DNA of 64,000 nucleotides from Waterburya agarophytonicola KI4 (GCF_020640915.1 NZ_JADWDC010000009.1:24742-88741), one strand, 5' to 3'. Counted from the first letter of the stretch, positions 1 through 9,455 are shown. The notes: a model not told the origin generated them from the sequence alone. Made by a program: numbers and translations.

Positions 1-293
1 TGAACGGTAACATTTTCGCCAGTTTGAGGAGATGCACCATCACCTTCGTTGACGACAATGTACTTCAATCCCGATTCTGTAGTGACAGCGTTGGATAAAT
101 CCATAGAAGTTTCCTCTTCAAATATATTATTTTGAGCGATTAGTTGGGGAGTATTTGTAGACTGTTGTCTTTCAGATGCGATCGCTTGTTGCCCAGGAGT
201 GTTACCCGCAAAAGCAGAAAAGATTAATACAGAGCTACAAATCACAACAACAACAATGCTCGCTAAGATTTCATTACTCAATTTTTTGACCAC
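1..293 (-). CDS. FKBP-type peptidyl-prolyl cis-trans isomerase, N-terminal part
   Basis: The gene runs off the left edge, so only about 97 N-terminal residues are visible. They begin MVKKLSNEILAS from a GTG at 293, followed by a hydrophobic segment (about residues 9-28) that looks like a signal peptide or lipid-exposed anchor. A polar linker follows, then the typical opening of an FKBP domain (SGLKYIVVNEGDGASPQTG, then ENVTV). FKBPs catalyse proline isomerisation during folding; the leader suggests a periplasmic or thylakoid-lumen location. The downstream TTG at 281 is a less likely alternative start. The active-site half lies outside the window and cannot be checked. Confidence 0.85.
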   Translation of the reverse strand, partial: MVKKLSNEILASIVVVVICSSVLIFSAFAGNTPGQQAIASERQQSTNTPQLIAQNNIFEEETSMDLSNAVTTESGLKYIVVNEGDGASPQTGENVTV

Positions 294-372
294 CTGTTAC
301 TGTATCCTTGTTTAAAGTTTAAGAATTACTCCAGAGATATTGTACATTTTTCGCAGGATGAAGCATATTCGA

Positions 373-1414
373 TTAATTATTTTTGCTAGTTTGCAAAATA
401 ATAGCGCGATCGCCAACCACGGGGTTTCGAGCAACTAATGTACCCGTAGAATCTTGAAGTTGTAGCTGACCAAAATTCAACTGTCGCGATCGTTTAAGAA
501 TTTCATTAGCAAATTTATTTTGGCGAGATTCGTTTAACTCGTACCAATTATCTGTTACTTCTACTAAAAGGCTGTTGTTAGGCAAGTCTACTCGCACAGT
601 CTCAAACAGTTCGGGATCGTAGTTGTCGATCACCTCTGCTAATTTGGCTTGCAACGCAGCAATTAGGCTTTGTTCGGGGGTAAAAGTTAATTCAGGTTCG
701 ATGGTGACTATTTTGAGTTGGGTGGCTCTTCCTGGGGAAACTAAGTCTTGAGGAATTGATGTTTCTAGAGGAGTGTCTATCTCCAGGGTGGTAGATTGTT
801 CTTCAAGGGGAGATTTTGCCTCTGGTACTGCATCGAGGGTAGGTTCGGGAATATTTGCAGGAATATCGATGGTTGTTGGCTGGGGTTCAATCGATCGATC
901 GCCAATAATTTCAGTTGGTTCGGGAATTGAAGAGACTATACTTTTGTTTTGGGGCAGCCATAACCAAATTAGGGCAATAACTGCTATAGAAATGGCGATC
1001 GCGCCAATAATTGCCAAACCTCGATTCTCTTTTTTCTTTTCTTGAGTCGGGTTTTTTGCCATCGGAGGATCTAAAGGAGGAGTTGCTTTAATTTCCTCTG
1101 GAGCAATGGTAATAGTCTCTTGTGGTGTTACTCCTGGCGGTGCTGTTTCTTCCACAACGGGGGGGGGGATTTGGAGCAGTTGGAGCTACAGAATCTGCCA
1201 ATTCTTGAGTGGTGTTCAATAAAGTATTAATCGAGTCAGAGGAAGGCAAATCTTTGACAGAATTTTGGCTGATATCCTTGATCGTCGATTCTAGGCGATC
1301 AATACTTTCATTTAATAGCTTAATCGTTTCTGTTTTAGACAAAGATCGAGAATCATTAGATTCTTCTGGCTGATTAGCTGGAGGCGATTTCTCTCGGTTT
1401 TCTGCTGATTCCAT
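373..1414 (-). pseudogene. Single-pass membrane protein broken by a frameshift in a 10-G run
   Basis: Two overlapping reading frames on the minus strand look like one gene. The first starts at ATG 1414 and encodes about 85 acidic, coiled-coil-prone residues ending in PNPPP. The second carries a Pro/Glu-rich stretch, one transmembrane helix (IAIIGAIAISIAVIALIWLW-type, about residue 50 of that part) and a C-terminal alpha/beta domain. They meet at a run of ten G (1159-1168). With nine, the frame continues directly into VVEETAPPG and gives a protein of about 346 residues. The run may be a sequencing slip, a real mutation or a phase-variable switch. Read literally, the first frame ends at 1088, and the second could start only at GTG 1155. 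I do not recognise the family. Confidence 0.65.
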
Positions 1415-1549
1415 AACGAAGAATAAGTTATTGCGGTACTTTTTTCTGGCGATCGCGCTTAATCATAAAATCAATCCGATCTACAAAAGTATTAAAAATT
1501 CCTTCATCATAATAATTTAAACAAATATAGATTGACATTAAGTAGCAAT

Positions 1550-1705
1550 AAGTATCAAGATAAGCTAATCGGTTTTAATGGAAATCCTTCATTAAACGTA
1601 AGGGGGAAAGCAAGAGTGAAAATCTCTCACTGTCCCGCAACTGTGAAGAGTTTGCCTGTGACAATCTCTATAGTCAGAATGCCCGCCGATATTACAACTG
1701 GGAAT
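1550..1705 (+). promoter_or_regulatory. Cobalamin (AdoCbl) riboswitch
   Basis: The conserved B12 box is plain: TGTCCCGCAACTGTGAAG at about 1631-1648. It is preceded by the GGGGGAAAG and GAGTGAAAATC segments and followed by a GTCAGAATGCCCGCC 3' element (about 1672-1686). This order matches the cobalamin riboswitch consensus. The element lies upstream of a HupE-type transporter and cobW on the same strand, a known target class for B12 repression. A further leader of about 270 bases separates it from the start codon at 1973. It has a weak ATCTG/CAGAT hairpin followed by TTTT near 1713-1735, and an inverted repeat CTTGCAA/TTGCAAG near 1898-1935 that might be the expression platform. A 94-codon ORF across the element is spurious. 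Confidence 0.9.
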
Positions 1706-1972
1706 ACTATTCTAGATCTGCGAGGTACAGATTTTGTCGATCCGCAACAACCAAAAAGATTTTCTACTTACTCTACAAAATATCAGTTTCATTCAGCATT
1801 TGTTACTAACGATTAAGCAAAACAAACGAAAGTTAACAACTGTGAATTCTTACGTTTAATAGTTCTGTCGAACTAATTAGACTATAATGCTTTGCGCTTG
1901 CAAACAACCAGTTACTCCAATCATCTTGCAAGTAATTTGGTTGTATTTGATTAAAATTAAATTGGGCAAAAT

Positions 1973-2647
1973 ATGAATAAAAATAAAGTGTCGATTCAGC
2001 CTAGTCATCAGGCAATCGCCCTAGTCAGTTTCGTCTCTAGTATCGCATTGGCGATAAGTCTTGTCCTTAATGCTTCTCCTGTGTTGGCACATCATCCCAA
2101 TGGAGGTAAAATTCCTAGCACCTTGATGGCAGGATTTCTCTCAGGGTTAGGTCATCCTGTGATCGGCATCGATCATCTAGTATTTGTGATTGCGATCGGT
2201 TTATTGGCAGCTTTGAGCAGTAGATTGGGCATGGTTATTCCTATAGCTTTTATTGTAGCTACGGCGATTGGTACGGGAGTACACCTACAAAGCATCGATC
2301 TACCTTTAGTCGAATTAATTATTTCTGCTTCAGTGCTAGGGATGGGCATCTTTTTGACGAGAAAAAAACAAGCTAACCTAGCTTTATTGACGGCAGTTAG
2401 CGCGATCGCAGGAATTTTTCATGGCTATGCTTATGGCGAGTCGATTGTAGGGGCAGAAACTACTGCTCTGGGAGCTTATTTATTAGGCTTTTGCGCTATT
2501 CAATTAGGCATCAGTATCGTTGCTTATTATTTAGGCAAGCAAATGCTCCACCGCACAACTTTACCAACCAATCTTCCCCTGCGTTTTGCTGGGTTTACTA
2601 TCTGTGGCATTGGTTTGGGATTTCTTTCCAACACAATTTTAGGCTAA
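1973..2647 (+). CDS. hupE: HupE/UreJ family transporter, probable cobalt uptake
   Basis: This 224-residue membrane protein has a signal-type leader (residues 13-39, ending near SPVLAHH) and about six hydrophobic segments. It also has two family signatures: HPVIGIDHL at 61-69 and HGYAYGE at 150-156. HupE/UreJ proteins carry Ni2+ or Co2+ into the cell. Control by the cobalamin riboswitch upstream and the cobW gene 26 bases downstream argue for cobalt, feeding B12 synthesis. The histidines in the mature N-terminus and in the motif are plausible metal ligands. The metal preference is inferred from context, since the fold does not distinguish Ni from Co. Confidence 0.88.
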   Translation: MNKNKVSIQPSHQAIALVSFVSSIALAISLVLNASPVLAHHPNGGKIPSTLMAGFLSGLGHPVIGIDHLVFVIAIGLLAALSSRLGMVIPIAFIVATAIGTGVHLQSIDLPLVELIISASVLGMGIFLTRKKQANLALLTAVSAIAGIFHGYAYGESIVGAETTALGAYLLGFCAIQLGISIVAYYLGKQMLHRTTLPTNLPLRFAGFTICGIGLGFLSNTILG

Positions 2648-2673
2648 TTCTTTCTCCAAAAAAATAATACATA

Positions 2674-3723
2674 ATGCATAAAATACCCGTTACTGTAATT
2701 TCAGGATTTCTCGGCGCAGGGAAAACAACTTTAGTCCGCCACCTGTTGCAAAATAACCAAGGAAGAAGAATTGCTGTCTTGGTGAATGAATTTGGCGAAG
2801 TTGGTATTGATGGGGACTTATTGCGATCTTGCCAAGTTTGCGACGAATCAGAAAGTCCCGATAGCAATATCGTAGAATTAACGAACGGGTGTTTGTGCTG
2901 CACAGTGCAGGAAGAGTTTTATCCTGTAATGCAAGAGTTACTCAAGCGACGAGATAAAATTGACTGTCTCTTGATCGAAACTTCGGGATTAGCTCTGCCC
3001 AAGCCTTTAATACAAGCATTTCGTTGGCCAGCAATTCGCAATAGTGCTACGGTAGATGGAGTAGTTACAGTGGTAGACTGTTACGCCTTAGCAACGGGGA
3101 ATTTGGTGGGAGATCTAGATGCTTTAGAATCTCAAAGACAAGCAGATCCCAATCTAGAACACGAAACCCCCATCGAAGAACTATTTGAAGATCAATTAGC
3201 CTGTGCGGACATGGTCTTGTTGACCAAAACCGATCTAGTCGATCGCACGCAACTCGACAAAATTAAAGCCTGGCTCAAACAAGAATTAAAGCCTGGGGTA
3301 AAAATAGTCACTGTTAGCCAAGGAGAAATCGAGCCAGATCTATTACTCGGTTTTAATGCAGCAGTAGAAGATAATCTGGAAAGCCGTCATTCTCATCACG
3401 ACGACGAAGAAGAACACGAACACGACGATGATATTAACTCAATCGAGCTTATTTTAGATAGAGCTTTTGACCCCCAAGTCTTAACAGATAAGCTCAAACA
3501 ACTACTACAAGAACAAGAAATTTATCGCGTCAAAGGATTTGTAGACGTGCCAAATAAATCCATGCGTTTGGTATTACAAGGAGTAGGCAATCGTTTTGAT
3601 ACGTTTTACGATCGCCTTTGGCAACCCGACGAATCTAGACAAACCCGTTTAGTCTTAATCGGACATAAATTAGAGCGCAATATTATAGAACAAGCAATTT
3701 TAGGAGACAAAATACTAGCTTAG
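2674..3723 (+). CDS. cobW: CobW-type GTPase metallochaperone
   Basis: The 349-residue protein begins with a Walker A loop (GFLGAGKTT, residues 11-19). The metal-binding GCLCC motif follows at 72-76, then ETSG at 102-105, a TKTD guanine-specificity motif near 190, and a His/Asp/Glu-rich stretch around residues 238-252 (SRHSHHDDEEEHEHDDD). The C-terminal CobW_C domain is complete. COG0523 GTPases hand metals to client proteins. The family's cobalt branch is tied to cobalamin synthesis, and the riboswitch and HupE gene immediately upstream support that assignment here. It is probably co-transcribed with hupE. A zinc chaperone role is the main alternative, but B12 control makes it less likely. 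Confidence 0.9.
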   Translation: MHKIPVTVISGFLGAGKTTLVRHLLQNNQGRRIAVLVNEFGEVGIDGDLLRSCQVCDESESPDSNIVELTNGCLCCTVQEEFYPVMQELLKRRDKIDCLLIETSGLALPKPLIQAFRWPAIRNSATVDGVVTVVDCYALATGNLVGDLDALESQRQADPNLEHETPIEELFEDQLACADMVLLTKTDLVDRTQLDKIKAWLKQELKPGVKIVTVSQGEIEPDLLLGFNAAVEDNLESRHSHHDDEEEHEHDDDINSIELILDRAFDPQVLTDKLKQLLQEQEIYRVKGFVDVPNKSMRLVLQGVGNRFDTFYDRLWQPDESRQTRLVLIGHKLERNIIEQAILGDKILA

Positions 3724-3941
3724 TCAGTAATTAACTGATTTTCCCGCAAAATCACCAATCACTAGAAACTGCCATCCCAGATATATGTGTGAATTTACGG
3801 TAAAATTTTCACAATTTGTCAGTATAGTATAGTTTCGGCTGAATCAAATTCAGCTAAAATGAAGATGGAGTAAATATGTAGTTTATTTTATATAATTTAC
3901 TTTGCTTTAAATGTAATAGCTCCTATATCTCAAGAAGTACT

Positions 3942-4478
3942 ATGAAAATCAGATCGTTAGCAGTCATGCTTGCTGGATTAAGCGTTGTTCTTGGCAGCGC
4001 GATCGCAAATCCCGCCAAAGCACAAACCAAAAATAACAACACCTATTACTGCGCCCAATTAGATGGCAACTGGAATACTTTTGTCAACACTCCCAGAGGT
4101 CGAGTAACTCTAATTAATTGGGCAAACAAGTTTTCCGAAACCTGGACTCCTCAAAAAAGATGTTCGACTATATCCCAGCGTTTTCAAAATTTTCTCGACG
4201 ATGGCAACCTAAAATTTATTCGTACGGGTGAAATCAACAAAATGCCCGTACTCTGCGTAGCTAACGCTCGTGGTGGTGCTTGTCCTGAAGATAACGTTCT
4301 CATTACTCTCAAACCAGGAACAGATCCTGAAGGGGTTTTGATCAGATTAGTCGATTTCCGTCGCAGCGTCAGCGGTCAAACTTTAACTCTAAGTGCTGAT
4401 GATGCGGGCTTCTATTCTGGCGGGGAGTTTTATGTAGATATGGATAAATTTATCGAATCAGTCCCCGTAAATAACTAA
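3942..4478 (+). CDS. COP23-domain exported protein
   Basis: A clear signal peptide (MKIRSLAVMLAGLSVVLGSA, cleavage likely after AKA near residue 28) precedes one COP23 domain. The mature part carries the family's features: YYCAQL near the start, a repeated TxxG/TPRGRVTLINW segment, a conserved cysteine in QKRCSTISQRF and the LCVANARGGACPEDNVL segment, so four cysteines that could pair. COP23 was named for a circadian-oscillating membrane protein of a unicellular cyanobacterium. Its biochemical role is unknown. The gene lies 62 bases upstream of a secreted-type serine protease on the same strand, and the two may form an operon. Confidence 0.85.
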   Translation: MKIRSLAVMLAGLSVVLGSAIANPAKAQTKNNNTYYCAQLDGNWNTFVNTPRGRVTLINWANKFSETWTPQKRCSTISQRFQNFLDDGNLKFIRTGEINKMPVLCVANARGGACPEDNVLITLKPGTDPEGVLIRLVDFRRSVSGQTLTLSADDAGFYSGGEFYVDMDKFIESVPVNN

Positions 4479-4540
4479 GTTACCGTTAAAAAATTGAATT
4501 TTCACCATCTAAACTCGCAAACATTTATCAACACTAGTGA

Positions 4541-5593
4541 ATGAAATGGCTACCCAGTAGAGGGTCACAAAAGCAAAATCAAGCAGGACAAACTGCTTCT
4601 GACAAAAACTTGCCCAAATCAATTCCCCTCGTCATTGGACTAACTTGTTTAATAAGTACGGGGGCGTTTTTTTCCCTGAATAGATTTGGGCTAAAAAAGA
4701 TTTTTGCCCTTAATTCTTTCCAAGAGTCATCTCCAGAAATCAAAGAAATTGCTGCGGACATAAGTATCAAAGTGTTGGATAAAGAGTTTTTAGGCTCTGG
4801 TTTTATAGTGCAGCAACAAGGGAATAAATATGTTGTGATTACTAACCAGCATGTCTTAAGGGCGGGAGAAGCACCCTACAACGTCCAAACCCCCGATGGA
4901 AAAATTCACTCTGCCGAAGTTATTTCTACTTTAGTTGAGAGCGATCGCAAATATGATTTAGCAGTTTTGCAATTTTCTGCTGATGTAAATTATCCCGTGG
5001 CAAAAATCGGTAGTTCGCTTTATTTGGAAGTGGGAGAGCCTATTTATGCTGCGGGTTTTCCTTATTCGGAAGTCGGAGTCAAAAATCCTGCGGAAAGAGA
5101 CAGAGAAAATTCTCAAACCAACCCCTTAACAGGACTGGCTGTTAAAACAGGTAGAATAACTATTATTTTAAATCAAGCTCTACTAGAAGGCTATCAAATA
5201 GGCTATACAAACGATGTCAAGAAGGGTATGAGTGGAGGAGCGTTGTTAAACAGTCAAGGGGAGGTTGTCGGGGTAAATGGTAAACACGCTTATCCTTTGT
5301 GGGAATCTCCAGAACTTTATCAAGATGGAACTCAACTTTGTTCGGCTTTAGAAAAATTGATTACTCGCTCTAGTTTGGCTATTCCCATTGAAAAAACTAT
5401 TGAGTTGAATCCTCAATTAAAATCTCTTAGACCATCTTCCAATATAAAAACAACTCCCAAATCCAATCTTGCAGCCGAAGATTCTAAAATAATTACCACA
5501 ATGCAACAAGAAGCAGAATCACTTGTTAGAGACTGCCAAGAGCGTGGAATCAATTCTCTCGATCGCGAAGGCAAAATAGAAAACGAATTTTAA
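4541..5593 (+). CDS. Membrane-anchored trypsin-like serine protease, Deg-type without PDZ
   Basis: This 350-residue protein has one N-terminal transmembrane helix (about residues 28-46) and then a trypsin-2 domain. The catalytic triad is visible as H104 in TNQHVL, D139 in KYDLAVL and S231 in KGMSGGALL. The GSGFIV opening and GYTNDV loop are typical of HhoA/HtrA proteases. No PDZ domain follows: the last 100 residues are polar and look unstructured. It therefore probably cleaves periplasmic or membrane proteins locally, without PDZ-based substrate recruitment. It follows the COP23 gene and is followed 18 bases later by a small gene in the same direction. Confidence 0.85.
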   Translation: MKWLPSRGSQKQNQAGQTASDKNLPKSIPLVIGLTCLISTGAFFSLNRFGLKKIFALNSFQESSPEIKEIAADISIKVLDKEFLGSGFIVQQQGNKYVVITNQHVLRAGEAPYNVQTPDGKIHSAEVISTLVESDRKYDLAVLQFSADVNYPVAKIGSSLYLEVGEPIYAAGFPYSEVGVKNPAERDRENSQTNPLTGLAVKTGRITIILNQALLEGYQIGYTNDVKKGMSGGALLNSQGEVVGVNGKHAYPLWESPELYQDGTQLCSALEKLITRSSLAIPIEKTIELNPQLKSLRPSSNIKTTPKSNLAAEDSKIITTMQQEAESLVRDCQERGINSLDREGKIENEF

Positions 5594-5611
5594 GAAATTT
5601 ACTGTAGGTTG

Positions 5612-5905
5612 ATGCGAGTCAGAATAGAAGAAAATATTTTGTTGATTGCCCATGAAGATTTACCACCCTATAAAAAAGGTGGTTCGGTAGTTCGAAATAG
5701 CTATTTTTGGGCTTTAAAATCCATAGCCTGTTTTACCTCTAGAAACAAAGATTGGGAGTACGATCGAGAAGTGTGGGTTGCGCTGGCTAGAATGCTAGTC
5801 TCTTTTACCGAATCTGGATATTTAGGCGATCGCGAAACCAGCTTGGAGTTTTCCGCAGATACTCCCATTCCTTCCCAATTACGTTCTGTTTCTAGCTATT
5901 TTTAA
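5612..5905 (+). CDS. Hypothetical protein, 97 residues
   Basis: A short soluble protein with no signal peptide, rich in aromatic and charged residues (NSYFWALKSIACF, DWEYDREVWVALARML). I take ATG 5612 as the start; TTG 5609 is directly before it. It begins 18 bases after the protease stop, so it is probably co-transcribed with the protease and the COP23 gene. I do not recognise a family. The codon use and HIP1 site inside look like the neighbours, so it is likely a real gene. The ending in SVSSYF is not a known sorting signal. Confidence 0.6.
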   Translation: MRVRIEENILLIAHEDLPPYKKGGSVVRNSYFWALKSIACFTSRNKDWEYDREVWVALARMLVSFTESGYLGDRETSLEFSADTPIPSQLRSVSSYF

Positions 5906-6031
5906 CTATTGCTACAATAGAGCAATCGAGGGAAACTTTAGATCGACATTACACCATCTTCATCTGCAAAAAATTAAACTAGAAGACATATAAGAAATTT
6001 TAGTCGATCGATTTTATAAAAGATTTATACT

Positions 6032-7069
6032 ATGTGGTTAATAGCAACAGGAATATTTCTTGGCACGCAGATTAATTTTCTCGAACCAGTTCAGTTAGAT
6101 AGTGACTTCAATCTTCCCCAGAACAAGGTTCAAAGCGATCGCCTTGAGGGTTTGACAATTACCGATAAAGAAGGAAATTATGCTCCCGATTTGATTTCTA
6201 GTTTTGCGATCGATCGGAACTTTGTTAGCTTGAGTCATGCTAATTTTTATAATTTTGACGAACAATTAAGTTCTTTCCAGCCAGGAAAAACATCTTGGAA
6301 AACCGATACTACCGTAGGTTCTCTAAAATTTGATGGTAAGTTTAACGATCGCGCCCAATTGACCGATGGAAAAGCTTTTTGGCAAACTAAAACCAAACTT
6401 GGTTCGGTAAATTTGGGTATCAACCTCAACGACGAGCTTAAACCCATCAAAAGCACTGCTGGATGGCAAACCGAGACATTTTTGGGTTCGTTCATCGTAG
6501 AAAGCAAATTTAACGAGGAAATTACCTTTTCTGGGGGAAATACCGCTTGGAAAGCTAAAACAAAACTAGGAGAGATCGCAATCCAAGGAAATTTTAACGA
6601 AAAAACAACATTCACGGGAGGAAATGCAGCCTGGAAAGCCAAAACTAAGTTAGGCTCGTTGGCATTAAAAGGTAACTTCGATCGCCACACCGTATTTACA
6701 GGAGGTGATGTCACAATATCCACCAAGACTTTGATTGGTTCTTTAGTTGCCGATGTCAAACTAGATGAAGCAACTAGATTTAGTGGAGGGAATGCTGCTT
6801 GGGATGCCAATCTCTTATTTGGTTCAAATATTGGCGTGAGTGGCAAATTCGACGAAAACACAACCTTTACTGGAGGTAGTCTCAAACTAGGTGCTAAGAC
6901 TGCTCTAGGAACTTTGGGAGTCAAGGCTAACGTCGATGGCGAAACCACTTTCACTGGGGGGAGTGCTTTCTGGAAAGCTAAAACTGGATTGGGTTTAGTA
7001 GGTTTAGATGCCGATTTAGAAAAAGATGGCGAATTTGAATCTTCGATTAAATTAGAATTTCCTTTTTGA
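6032..7069 (+). CDS. Beta-repeat protein with nine 28-residue repeats, possible outer-membrane barrel
   Basis: After a weak hydrophobic N-terminus and a variable first 85 residues, the protein consists of about nine repeats of 28 residues. The pattern is (S/T)GGNxAWKAKTKLGSLxLxGNFxExTxF, with G-x-W/alternating hydrophobic residues in two predicted strands per repeat. The chain ends LEFPF, and a C-terminal phenylalanine after alternating residues is the mark of outer-membrane beta-barrels. Eighteen or so strands would fit a porin-size barrel, although a beta-solenoid is equally possible. ATG 6032 is the first start after an in-frame stop. The signal peptide is poor (MWLIATGIFLGTQINF), which weakens the export idea. 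I recognise no named family. Confidence 0.75.
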   Translation: MWLIATGIFLGTQINFLEPVQLDSDFNLPQNKVQSDRLEGLTITDKEGNYAPDLISSFAIDRNFVSLSHANFYNFDEQLSSFQPGKTSWKTDTTVGSLKFDGKFNDRAQLTDGKAFWQTKTKLGSVNLGINLNDELKPIKSTAGWQTETFLGSFIVESKFNEEITFSGGNTAWKAKTKLGEIAIQGNFNEKTTFTGGNAAWKAKTKLGSLALKGNFDRHTVFTGGDVTISTKTLIGSLVADVKLDEATRFSGGNAAWDANLLFGSNIGVSGKFDENTTFTGGSLKLGAKTALGTLGVKANVDGETTFTGGSAFWKAKTGLGLVGLDADLEKDGEFESSIKLEFPF

Positions 7070-7139
7070 CTTTAAAGATCGAAAACAGGATATCCTAACA
7101 TAGAGAAAAACAAGCCAATGATTTAACAAGATAAAAGCG

Positions 7140-8420
7140 GTGCTAGACCTAAAACTAATTCGATCCAACCCCGAAAAAATCCAAGAATTAATCGATCGCC
7201 GTCATGGTAATTACGAAGTGCGATCGATTGTAGAATTAGATCGATCTTCAAGAGAGCTAGAAACCAACCGCAGTCAGTTAAGCGCGCGGGGTAACGAAAT
7301 TGGCAAATTAATTGGCAAAAAAATTGGTAGCGGTAGCGATCCTCAGGGAGAAGAGATCGCCCAGCTAAAAACTGAAGGAAACCAGATTAAAACTCAGTTA
7401 AGCGATTTAGAACCCCAAGAGAAAGAATTAAAAACTCAAATTGAAGCTTTGCTGTTGGAATTGCCCAATTTACCCGACGAATCCGTTCCTTTGGGCAAAG
7501 GAGAAGAAGACAACGTAGAAATTAAACGTTGGGGCGATGAATATATCCCCGAAAATAAGGATATTTTGCCCCATTGGGAAATTGGTGAAAAACTAGGCAT
7601 TCTCGATTTCAAAGGAGCAGTGAAAGTGGCTCAAAGTCGCTTTGTCAATCTTGTTGGTGCGGGAGCAGCTTTAGAAAGAGCTTTAATTAGCTTTATGCTT
7701 GATACTCAAATTGCTGCTGGTTATCTAGAAGTTATGCCTCCCGTCTTGGTTAATAGTGCTTCTCTGATTGGTACAAGCCAGCTACCCAAATTTGCCGAAG
7801 ACAGTTTTAAATGCACTAATGACGATCTTTGGTTGACTCCCACTGCGGAAGTACCCGTTACCAACCTTTATCGAGATGAAGTGATCGAAGATAGCCAACT
7901 GCCTATTCATCACTGTGCTTACACTCCCTGTTTCCGTCGCGAAGCTGGTAGTGCGGGCAGAGATAGCAGAGGTTTGATCAGACTCCATCAATTTAATAAG
8001 GTAGAACTAGTCAAGGTAGTCACCCCCGAAACTTCCGATGCCGAACATCAAGCTTTAGTAGAAAATGCGGAAGCTATTTTACAAGCTTTAAAATTGCCCT
8101 ATCGCATTCTCGAACTATGTACGGGAGACATTGGTTTTGGGGCTGCAAAATGCTATGACTTAGAAGTATGGTTGCCCTCGGCAAAAATGTATCGCGAAAT
8201 TTCTAGCTGTTCTAATTTTCGAGATTTTCAGGCTCGTCGAGCCAATATTCGTTTTAAGCAAGCAGGAAAAAAAGGTACGCAGTACGTCCATACCCTCAAT
8301 GGTTCGGGGTTGGCTATTGGTAGAACTATGGCAGCAGTTTTAGAAAATTACCAACAGCCAGACGGTACTGTTAAAGTTCCTGATGTTTTACAGCCTTATT
8401 TAAAGAGGGATGTTTTATAG
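7140..8420 (+). CDS. serS: Seryl-tRNA synthetase
   Basis: A full-length class II synthetase of 426 residues charges tRNA(Ser) with serine in the cytoplasm. The first 110 residues form the tRNA-binding antiparallel coiled coil. The catalytic core shows [11 protein letters not shown], motif 2 ([19 protein letters not shown], then HQFNKVEL) and motif 3 ([17 protein letters not shown]). The start is GTG 7140 (reads [15 protein letters not shown]), which matches the usual N-terminus of this enzyme. It is a single gene with short flanks, and nothing unusual is seen in it. Confidence 0.97.
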   Translation: MLDLKLIRSNPEKIQELIDRRHGNYEVRSIVELDRSSRELETNRSQLSARGNEIGKLIGKKIGSGSDPQGEEIAQLKTEGNQIKTQLSDLEPQEKELKTQIEALLLELPNLPDESVPLGKGEEDNVEIKRWGDEYIPENKDILPHWEIGEKLGILDFKGAVKVAQSRFVNLVGAGAALERALISFMLDTQIAAGYLEVMPPVLVNSASLIGTSQLPKFAEDSFKCTNDDLWLTPTAEVPVTNLYRDEVIEDSQLPIHHCAYTPCFRREAGSAGRDSRGLIRLHQFNKVELVKVVTPETSDAEHQALVENAEAILQALKLPYRILELCTGDIGFGAAKCYDLEVWLPSAKMYREISSCSNFRDFQARRANIRFKQAGKKGTQYVHTLNGSGLAIGRTMAAVLENYQQPDGTVKVPDVLQPYLKRDVL

Positions 8421-8446
8421 CTATACAAAGTTAGATTTAGATAGGG

Positions 8447-9367
8447 TTATAGTTTTTGAGCGATTATCGCTCTATGTCGGGGGCTATTGATCGTAATACT
8501 AGGAGTTGTAAAACGCTCTTTAGTAAATACCTGTTCCATATCTAGAGCAAAATACTGATCCAAATAGGGTTCGGTGCTTTTTAGCAAGGTAAGAATATAG
8601 GGAGGCATTTTGAGAAATATTTCTGACTGGGGATTCATGTCCATAATCCCTAGATATCCCCCTGGGCGTAACAAGCGATGCGCCTCTTTAATAATTGCCT
8701 CCGCAGCATCAGTAGGCAATTCGTGAAACATCAAACAAGCAGAAACGAAATCAAAACTAGCATCGGGTAAGCCTGTGGTTTCCGCAGCAGCATGAACCCA
8801 TCTAACATTTTGATTATTCTGTTGCCCGCGATATTTTGCCACTGCCAGAAAGTAAGGAGAAAGATCGACTCCTGTAACTTGAGCTTGGGGGTAAATATTT
8901 TGCAATTCAAAAGTACTCATTCCCGCCCCACAACCCAAATCGAGAATATTATGGGGTGCGATCGCAATGTTTTCTAGAATTGCTTGACTATAGCTTTGGC
9001 GTAGCATCGGATCGCCACTGACATCGCCACTCGACCAAATTTGAGCGTGAACGGCACGAGAAGCAGATTCCACTTCCCAAGCAGCTTTCCAGCTTAAATT
9101 ACCTTCATCATAAGCATGAAATGAAGTGGTGTAATATGCAGGATATTCTAGATCGGGGTTTTCGACTGCGGTTAAATCTTCTGACCAATCGCGATCGCTT
9201 AATTGCCGAACATTTTCTCGCCAGGGTACGCCAATTGATTCGGCTCGTTTAATCATCATGTTACGGGCGCGATTTTTGGCAAAGTTGGCTAAAGGTGCGA
9301 TCGCCAGAACACCATTGACGAGACGAGAAGCTATTCCTATTTTGGTTTGGGATGTAGTGACAGTCAT
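8447..9367 (-). CDS. Class I SAM-dependent methyltransferase
   Basis: The 306-residue protein has the Rossmann methyltransferase fold. Motif I is NILDLGCGAGMSTFEL (about residue 141), the acidic end of strand 2 is VTGVDLSPYFL, and motif III-like FVSACLMFHELP and the HRLLRPGGYLGIMDM segment follow. These are Methyltransf_11/25 features shared with UbiE-like enzymes. The first 130 residues are an extra alpha-helical region seen in a cyanobacterial subset of such proteins. The substrate cannot be read from the sequence. It is convergent with serS, 26 bases apart. Confidence 0.85.
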   Translation of the reverse strand: MTVTTSQTKIGIASRLVNGVLAIAPLANFAKNRARNMMIKRAESIGVPWRENVRQLSDRDWSEDLTAVENPDLEYPAYYTTSFHAYDEGNLSWKAAWEVESASRAVHAQIWSSGDVSGDPMLRQSYSQAILENIAIAPHNILDLGCGAGMSTFELQNIYPQAQVTGVDLSPYFLAVAKYRGQQNNQNVRWVHAAAETTGLPDASFDFVSACLMFHELPTDAAEAIIKEAHRLLRPGGYLGIMDMNPQSEIFLKMPPYILTLLKSTEPYLDQYFALDMEQVFTKERFTTPSITINSPRHRAIIAQKL

Positions 9368-9455
9368 TAAAAAGGAATTGGTATTGAGTTGTTAAATGCT
9401 CAATTATTTTAAGATATAATCCCGGTCTTTTCTTTTTTCCTGAGGTAATAAATTA

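Noticed and set aside
1532..1816. 94-codon plus-strand frame
   Set aside because: It lies across the cobalamin riboswitch, and its translation has no protein character.
6247..6954. 235-codon minus-strand frame
   Set aside because: Antisense shadow of the repetitive beta-repeat gene; the long frame results from repeat codon use.
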